A DNA stretch of 64,000 nucleotides from Aphrophora alni (Eukaryota > Arthropoda > Insecta > Hemiptera > Aphrophoridae), in NCBI GenBank assembly GCA_963513935.1, contig OY740771.1, forward strand, positions 10,197,138 to 10,261,137, written 5' to 3'. The notes beneath the pieces are model-generated. The model had not been told where the DNA came from. It did not search any database and was given only the letters and a program-made list of their open reading frames with translations. The translations under genes and the position numbers were made by a program. How positions within the stretch are numbered: position 1 is the first letter of the stretch; the number at the start of each line of letters is the position of its first letter. Shown piece by piece: positions 60,601 through 64,000 of this stretch.

Positions 60601-63169
60601 CACATTCCAGAGCAATATACTCTGTATGCTGCCAGACTTGCTTCTGCTATGATGCTGAAGTTAATCGGGTCTATTCCCAAGAGAGTTTCAAGAGCTGTAG
60701 TAGGTGTGCTTCTGAAAGTTCCTGAGATGCATAGACAGGCCAACCTTTGTATACTCATTAGCCTGTTAGTTGTAACGGTTTGGAGAGCTTTTGTCCACCA
60801 CACCAGCGATCCATACTGAAGTTGTGGTTTAACCACTGCTTCATATAGCCATCTAATCATGGCTGGACGAAGTCCCCAGTTCTTTCCCAAAAGGCGTTTA
60901 CAACTCATTAAAGATTTCGTTGCTTTTTGGATACTATGTTCTACGTGTTTGTTCCAAGTAAGTCTTTTATCCAGTATCACCCCTAGATATTTGACCTCTT
61001 CTGATAGGCGCAAACGTGTTCCTCCTAGACTGATATCAATGTTATCTAGTTTGATTCTCCTTGTAAAGGGTACTATGATGGCCTTTTCCGGGTTTACGGC
61101 CAGGCCCTCATCCCTGCACCAGTTATGAATTATCCTCAGAGCTGTGTTCATTAGGTCTGATATTATGTTAGTATGTTTACCTTTAATTATCACGACAATG
61201 TCATCTGCGTAACTTTGCGTGTAATATCCCATATTATTTAATTTTGTAATTAGGGAATCTACTACCATATTCCACAGTAGAGGAGAAAGTATACCACCTT
61301 GAGGGGTACCTTTAATGGCGGACACATCAAGTTCCTCGCCATACTGGATTGCTCGGATGGTTCTACTACTGAGCAATGACCTAAGCCAATTGCAGGTGGT
61401 CATATCCAGTCCTCGGGTTTCAGCTGCAGTAACAATTGACTTATAAGCCGTGTTATCAAAGGCGCCCTGAATATCAATAAATGCTCCAAGAGCCACCTCT
61501 TTGGAGGGTGGCTAGTACAAGTGTAGTCACCGACTTCAGGAGAGGGAGCTTCCTCCCCTACTTTCTAACACCCCTCCCCTACGACTATCGAGATTTTCAT
61601 CACTGACCTCACAGCCTGTAATTAAGTGTATTTGTTTTTATTTATTTTATACTAAAATGATATATAAAAATATTAAAATAGTTGCGAAATGTTGTCTGAA
61701 TTCCTATATTATTTGGTAGTCCAAAAACTTCAAATTTAGCCTTTAAACTACAACTCACAAAAAATCTGTTGGAGAAGTATACCTCAAAAGTGAAAGCTTG
61801 TGTATGGAGGGCTTTCTTCTACACCAAAAATTGATTAAGAGGCATTTTATTTAGTGAATTTTTTTTACAGTTAAAAAAATCAAAAGCAAGAAAAAATTCT
61901 GTAATTTATACTGGTTCCTTAGATTACAAGGCTTGCATCAAAGATTACCACAATAAACTCAACTTCTGTCTACAACATATTACGGTTATTATTTAAAAAA
62001 TAATTCAAAATATAATTTCCTCTTACAATTCAGTAGAAAAAAGGATTTAAATCAGACTATTAACAATTGAAAAATCGCTCTATAGCCCGACATAAAGCGT
62101 ACAGAGTAAAACTCACAAAAAAAACTCCCGCAGGAGGATAGTAAGCACAGAAAAAAATATCCCAAGTTAAAGGGTTAGATTGGTTTTTGTTTTAATGATC
62201 ACAATATTAACCCTTAAATAGTAATGATTGTATTTTCTCTTCGTGTAATTAAATGGTATTTTTGTTCGAACTTTTAAAGAAAGTGTAAAATATTTTCCCT
62301 AACTTAAGGAAAAACAGTATTTTTCACAACCTCATGGTAAAGAGATCTTTAACACGTTCGCTACCACAATGTTAAAAAAAAATCGCAACCACAGACTGCC
62401 GCCGAAAAATTTGCTGCGGGCGTGACCTACTCCTAGCCCAACGCCGCAGATCTGCGGCGGCTGGGCTCATTAAAATAGACTGCCGCCGCAGATCTGCGGC
62501 GTTGATTTCTTGATACTAAATGAGAAATTTCTTCGCAACAGTCTATTTTGAAGGTTAGATCGTTTAGGCACGGTCTACAGGATAGTCCGCCACATATATG
62601 CGGTGCTTAATCTGTAGCTATGACTATCGCTGACATCACTGGACATACTAATTTTGAACAAATTTTATTCGTGGTCTGTGGCGACGGTCACAACCATTAG
62701 GACCAGTCTACAGGGAAGTTCATGAATTTTTTCGTGGGCTGTGGGAGTGACCCGGCTGCCGCATATATGCGGCAGCTGGTAGCGAACGTGTTAAAATAAG
62801 AGGTTGAAAAATAATTGTATGATCCAACTGTTGTTTCAAAATTATAAACAGAACACATAGGAAATTGAACACATAAGAACAGATAATTTTAAATTTGTTT
62901 TTGGCATTGGAAATTGCGAAAGCAATATATTGGAAACACATATTTTGGTTTATTACCTGAAGAATAAGTTCATGGAGCTGTTGAGTCTTATGCCTGATTC
63001 TTTCTGATGTTTGTTTCTTCTCTTTTACAAGATCTAAACATTCTTGTATTGAATTGGTTGGTAGGCCTAACCATTTGATTTCTTTCTTCTCTTTGGAAAT
63101 TATATTCATGGCCATCAGGACGTTGAGAGCATCGTAAACCCTTCGCCTGATGTTCTTTTGGTCATATTG
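49270..63169 (-). CDS. Dp: Transcription factor Dp (E2F dimerisation partner), C-terminal 238 residues, 5' partial
   Basis: Joined from five exons: 63169-62957, 56752-56604, 55359-55277, 52986-52903 and 49457-49270 (stop TAA 49272-49270). Dp pairs with E2F proteins in the nucleus to bind promoters of cell-cycle genes and is part of Rb/E2F and DREAM-type complexes. The first exon here gives [20 protein letters not shown], the DNA-contacting half of the winged-helix domain, followed by the heptad-like dimerisation helix ending HELILQ. Later exons give the conserved [17 protein letters not shown] and [13 protein letters not shown] blocks, [14 protein letters not shown], and an acidic Ser/Asp/Glu tail, all in the family order. 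Every junction has GT donor and AG acceptor, and exon phases 0, 2, 1, 1 join without a gap. The missing N-terminal exons lie beyond the window; none was found in 63170-64000. Confidence 0.95.
49537..49990. repeat. Repeat related to the 41581 piggyBac-like element
   Basis: It shares AATATTATGCAAAACAC and TTTCTCAGAAAGGTGCATAG with the interior of 41581-43580. The start AAACCCTAAAACTGGCAAAT resembles that element's end. It lies in the last Dp intron. Confidence 0.5.
50030..50990 (+). pseudogene. Degenerate LINE reverse transcriptase in Dp intron, antisense
   Basis: Broken plus-strand frames read as a [20 protein letters not shown] (about 50157-50200) stands where FExAFDxVxR is expected. Next come [11 protein letters not shown], then GVRRGCCIS for the GVRQGCxLSP motif (about 50298-50325), and an ENLDLLAES segment (about 50410-50436) where the FADDxxLLA catalytic motif has been lost. 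TKSMVFI (50510-50530) and [19 protein letters not shown] (about 50680-50737) are near-consensus. It has no endonuclease part and no target duplication was found. The missing catalytic aspartates and many stops make it inactive. Confidence 0.75.
50991..52902. other. Dp intron (between last two exons), nothing further recognised
   Basis: The plus-strand frame at 51627-51845 is slightly richer in GC and codon-like, but I recognise no domain. It could be a transposon fragment. Confidence 0.4.
52903..52986 (-). CDS. Dp: Dp exon: C-terminal part of the DP core domain
   Basis: 84 bp coding [20 protein letters not shown] then SLEKYVI, matching the family block that follows GMxxGL and ends in a 'VPxxLExYV' motif. 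The donor is GTAAGT and the acceptor TTTTTCAG. Confidence 0.93.
53000..55270. other. Dp intron; includes a hairpin close to an exon
   Basis: Inverted segments AGGATTAAATA...TTTCAAAATTA and its partner (55155-55245) form a long imperfect hairpin about 30 bp from the 55277 exon. Sequence near 54150-54210 (CCCTATACCAAATTTCATGT) is of the dispersed-repeat type common in insects. No gene was recognised. Confidence 0.4.
55277..55359 (-). CDS. Dp: Dp exon: [14 protein letters not shown] block
   Basis: 83 bp coding [20 protein letters not shown] then KRMGLVMG, almost identical to the family in its second half. Acceptor GTTTCAG, donor GTAAGT. Confidence 0.96.
55765..55830 (+). repeat. Dispersed repeat B, copy 7 (partial)
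   Basis: GTCTTGGGTTAGATCCCTCT, CTTTCATCTATCAGG and TTTCTCTTAACCAACT. This uninterrupted copy shows the site into which the 19724 element inserted in another copy. Confidence 0.65.
56604..56752 (-). CDS. Dp: Dp exon: dimerisation/core region
   Basis: 149 bp coding [36 protein letters not shown] and [13 protein letters not shown]. Acceptor TTTCTGTTTCAG, donor GTAAGTAT. The longer open frame upstream of the acceptor is intron and mariner sequence, not Dp. Confidence 0.96.
56831..57300 (+). mobile_element. mariner element 5' fragment with transposase N-terminus
   Basis: It starts with TACACGAAGGCTGTTTGGAA, a mariner-type end. From about 57003 the plus strand reads as the HTH part of a mariner transposase in broken frames: [18 protein letters not shown], then [20 protein letters not shown] and [10 protein letters not shown] (about 57152-57240). 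A stop replaces the tryptophan normally before TRLF. The catalytic DDD domain is absent, so the copy is truncated and dead. It lies about 80 bp upstream of a Dp exon acceptor, on the opposite strand. Confidence 0.8.
57584..57633. repeat. (TA)n microsatellite
   Basis: About 25 TA copies within the large Dp intron; a C run follows at 57680-57690. Confidence 0.95.
57691..58284. other. Dp intron, nothing recognised
   Basis: AT-rich, with no frame, terminal repeat or RNA motif seen. Confidence 0.4.
58285..58660 (-). pseudogene. piggyBac transposase C-terminal fragment
   Basis: The minus strand reads the end of a piggyBac-type transposase in shifted frames. KWWRKAFF, a stop and ALEVSVVNS come first, then [34 protein letters not shown] and [15 protein letters not shown]. 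After a frameshift near the GA-rich run (about 58370-58380) it gives [17 protein letters not shown] and an YHT end. The final part is the cysteine-rich zinc-binding domain typical of the family. The catalytic DDD core is missing, so it is a relic, sitting in the large Dp intron on the same strand as Dp. Confidence 0.8.
59505..59518. repeat. Target-site duplication, left copy
   Basis: TTTGGAGGGTGGCT, identical to 61500-61513, bounding the LINE insertion. Confidence 0.95.
59519..61499 (-). mobile_element. 5'-truncated RNase-H LINE, recent insertion in Dp intron
   Basis: A 1981-bp body lies between perfect 14-bp duplications (TTTGGAGGGTGGCT). On the minus strand it ends with AATAAA and an A tail (T run at 59519-59529). 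It starts abruptly inside the reverse transcriptase, as target-primed reverse transcription commonly leaves LINEs. The single frame is undamaged, so insertion was recent relative to the other elements here. Confidence 0.95.
59589..61499 (-). CDS. LINE ORF2 remnant: reverse transcriptase, RNase H and zinc knuckle
   Basis: An intact frame of 635 codons from the first Met (61496), open to the truncation point. It starts at RT motif A (FIDIQGAFD, residues 6-14, with D8), then PQGG (65-68) and YADD (96-99). The RNase H domain covers about 358-482 with D364, E399, D425, H467 and D477 visible. A C-terminal CCHC knuckle is formed by C578, C581, H590 and C595. RT plus RNase H plus a terminal knuckle points to the I/LOA/R1 side of non-LTR elements. 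The endonuclease and the first RT motifs are lost with the 5' truncation, so it cannot move by itself. The first Met is only an internal residue of the parent protein, not a real start. Base composition is clearly richer in GC than the flanks. Confidence 0.95.
   Translation of the reverse strand, partial: EVALGAFIDIQGAFDNTAYKSIVTAAETRGLDMTTCNWLRSLLSSRTIRAIQYGEELDVSAIKGTPQGGILSPLLWNMVVDSLITKLNNMGYYTQSYADDIVVIIKGKHTNIISDLMNTALRIIHNWCRDEGLAVNPEKAIIVPFTRRIKLDNIDISLGGTRLRLSEEVKYLGVILDKRLTWNKHVEHSIQKATKSLMSCKRLLGKNWGLRPAMIRWLYEAVVKPQLQYGSLVWWTKALQTVTTNRLMSIQRLACLCISGTFRSTPTTALETLLGIDPINFSIIAEASLAAYRVYCSGMWRDSRWPKGHGTIRTFKSYDSILIMRQDYMINKISWTQPFDMCIPHEEDMIEGIVATAKSLEFYTDGSRTAQGVGAGIFSKSPRVEISIALGRYATVFQAEVYAILGCAQLCLERGYDDEHITIRSDSQAALKAICSHEFNSKLVWDCNQALVQLSTQNQVSLFWIPGHRGYEGNEKADELAKLGAQTPFIGPEPACGISKSVARTTLRRWVEQETLNRWREASRGKLYGSLYNPNQKLSRYVISLNRNNLRKVLSFMTGHGAFREHLNTMGLTQGRTTCRLCNQYKDTAEHILLYCEALERRRLQIFGPTGIPTKEDDLAAQVLRLTKDLELKWIA
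61500..61513. repeat. Target-site duplication, right copy
   Basis: TTTGGAGGGTGGCT, identical to 59505-59518. Confidence 0.95.
61514..62352. other. Dp intron, nothing recognised
   Basis: Begins with a C-rich patch (61540-61580) and is then AT-rich. No frame or element end was identified. Confidence 0.4.
62353..62790. mobile_element. piggyBac-type MITE with nested GC palindromes, 438 bp
   Basis: TTAA flanks at 62349-62352 and 62791-62794. The ends are CACGTTCGCTACCA and its exact inverted copy. Inside are CGCCGCAGATCTGCGGCG (twice, about 62451 and 62484) and GCCGCATATATGCGGC (62758-62773). The TTAA duplication indicates piggyBac, although the terminal base is C-A rather than the common CCY. 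It lies about 170 bp from a Dp exon. Confidence 0.85.
62957..63169 (-). CDS. Dp: Dp exon: DNA-contacting helix, wing and dimerisation helix
   Basis: 213 bp, phase 0 at both ends, coding [40 protein letters not shown] and a charged helix ending HELILQ. Acceptor ATATGTTACAG, donor GTAATA. RRRVYD is the base-contacting signature shared by E2F and DP proteins. Confidence 0.97.
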
Positions 63170-64000
63170 CTGTAACATATGATTTAAAATATAATTTCAG
63201 GGACAGATCCATCTTAGATTGCAACAATTTAATCTTCTTTTTATACTCTTATTGATTGAGGAAGTGAACAGTGTTTAAAAATATTTCAGAACATTTTTTA
63301 TGTTTTCCTATTTGTGTACTACTAGGTAATAATCAAGGACCACTTTCGAAGGTAAACCTGTGTCTACTATCCATACAAAATATAAACTAATAGGTTATGT
63401 GCCCTAATAAACTCTAATCTAAAACCAAAATATAAATTCATTAACGCTCAAACATTTAAATAGAAAATAAAGATTCAAGGTAAAAATGTTTGGAATAAAA
63501 CTATTTCCCAACTATTCCTAATCAATATTTTGAAATTTCCTCTTTTTTCTTTTGTATTTTTAAAGTTAATCCCAAAACATCTACAAATTATAATTCTGCA
63601 AATTTTTTACGAAAAATTTCAAGTGCATTATAATTTCTACATGCATGTAATTTTCTCATTTTAATACAGGGCCAATTTACAGTTTTCTGGTGTGAAAAGT
63701 ATAATTATTTTGATTAAAAAAAGAAGAGTTTAATTTCTACAGACAATATACACAATATTAAATATAAAAAATTCATTTTCAAACATACAAATGAAAATAA
63801 TTTTTGTTTGTTTAGTATTTAGTTTTGTGTACGAGGTGTGTGTATGTTTATTTTAAAGTAACAAAATAGGGTTTGTTTTATCATAAAACTATAGGGTTGA
63901 AATCATTATGTGCAGAAATAAATCTTTGTATTCTGAATAGATTATGGAATGTTATTATTATCATCAAGCTTCTAGAGTGGCTCCAATTGCTCGATGTCTC
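63170..64000. other. Dp intron continuing out of the window
   Basis: AT-rich. I searched the minus strand for the preceding DP exon (HFS/KVCEKV-type sequence) and did not see it. Confidence 0.5.

Noticed and set aside
60568..61128. Two plus-strand frames of 83 and 89 residues
   Set aside because: They are antisense shadows of the LINE RT/RNase H frame.
62720..62956. Dp frame continuing past HELILQ
   Set aside because: There is a GTAATA donor here, and the continuation is AT-rich intron and MITE sequence.

Overview
AT-rich, intron-bearing animal DNA that is dominated by transposable elements. It looks like an insect, possibly a hemipteran; this is an inference from the repeat mix (piggyBac, mariner, pogo/Tigger, hAT, RNase-H LINEs, Penelope-like terminal repeats), scattered CCTAA motifs, GT-AG introns and the insect-like Dp protein. 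The species cannot be named from the sequence.

Only one host gene is convincing. Five exons on the minus strand (63169 down to 49270) encode the C-terminal 238 residues of transcription factor Dp, the dimerisation partner of E2F. They cover the DNA-contacting RRRVYD motif, the dimerisation helix, the conserved DP core and an acidic tail with its stop codon. Exon phases join exactly (213+149+83+84+188 bp). The N-terminal exons lie beyond position 64000.

The Dp introns have collected elements. These are a degenerate LINE reverse transcriptase (50030-50990), a mariner transposase N-terminus about 80 bp from an exon, a piggyBac transposase C-terminus, a young 5'-truncated LINE with an intact 635-codon frame and a perfect 14-bp target-site duplication (59519-61499), and a piggyBac MITE.

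The left 49 kb shows no host gene. It holds a higher-order satellite of three ~65-bp monomers in a ~195-bp unit (7868-10080), a 135-bp CT tract, and many non-autonomous elements with readable ends: hAT (40454-40858), Tc1/mariner (28541-29224, 35098-35854), pogo/Tigger (18390-19204, 46993-47769), piggyBac (21278-22005, 41581-43580) and an 8-bp-TSD MITE with NRF1-like palindromes (30464-30827). Several dispersed repeats of unknown class are also present.

The most interesting signal is a set of six large palindromic units (3356, 12014, 14429, 16463, 32273, 34632). Most have 10-17 bp target duplications and a one-sided tail, as expected for Penelope-like terminal repeats. Five of the six carry hammerhead-ribozyme-like cores with compensating stem I and stem II sequences, and all of these share one extra nucleotide before stem II. 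One unit sits inside the last codons of an older LINE.
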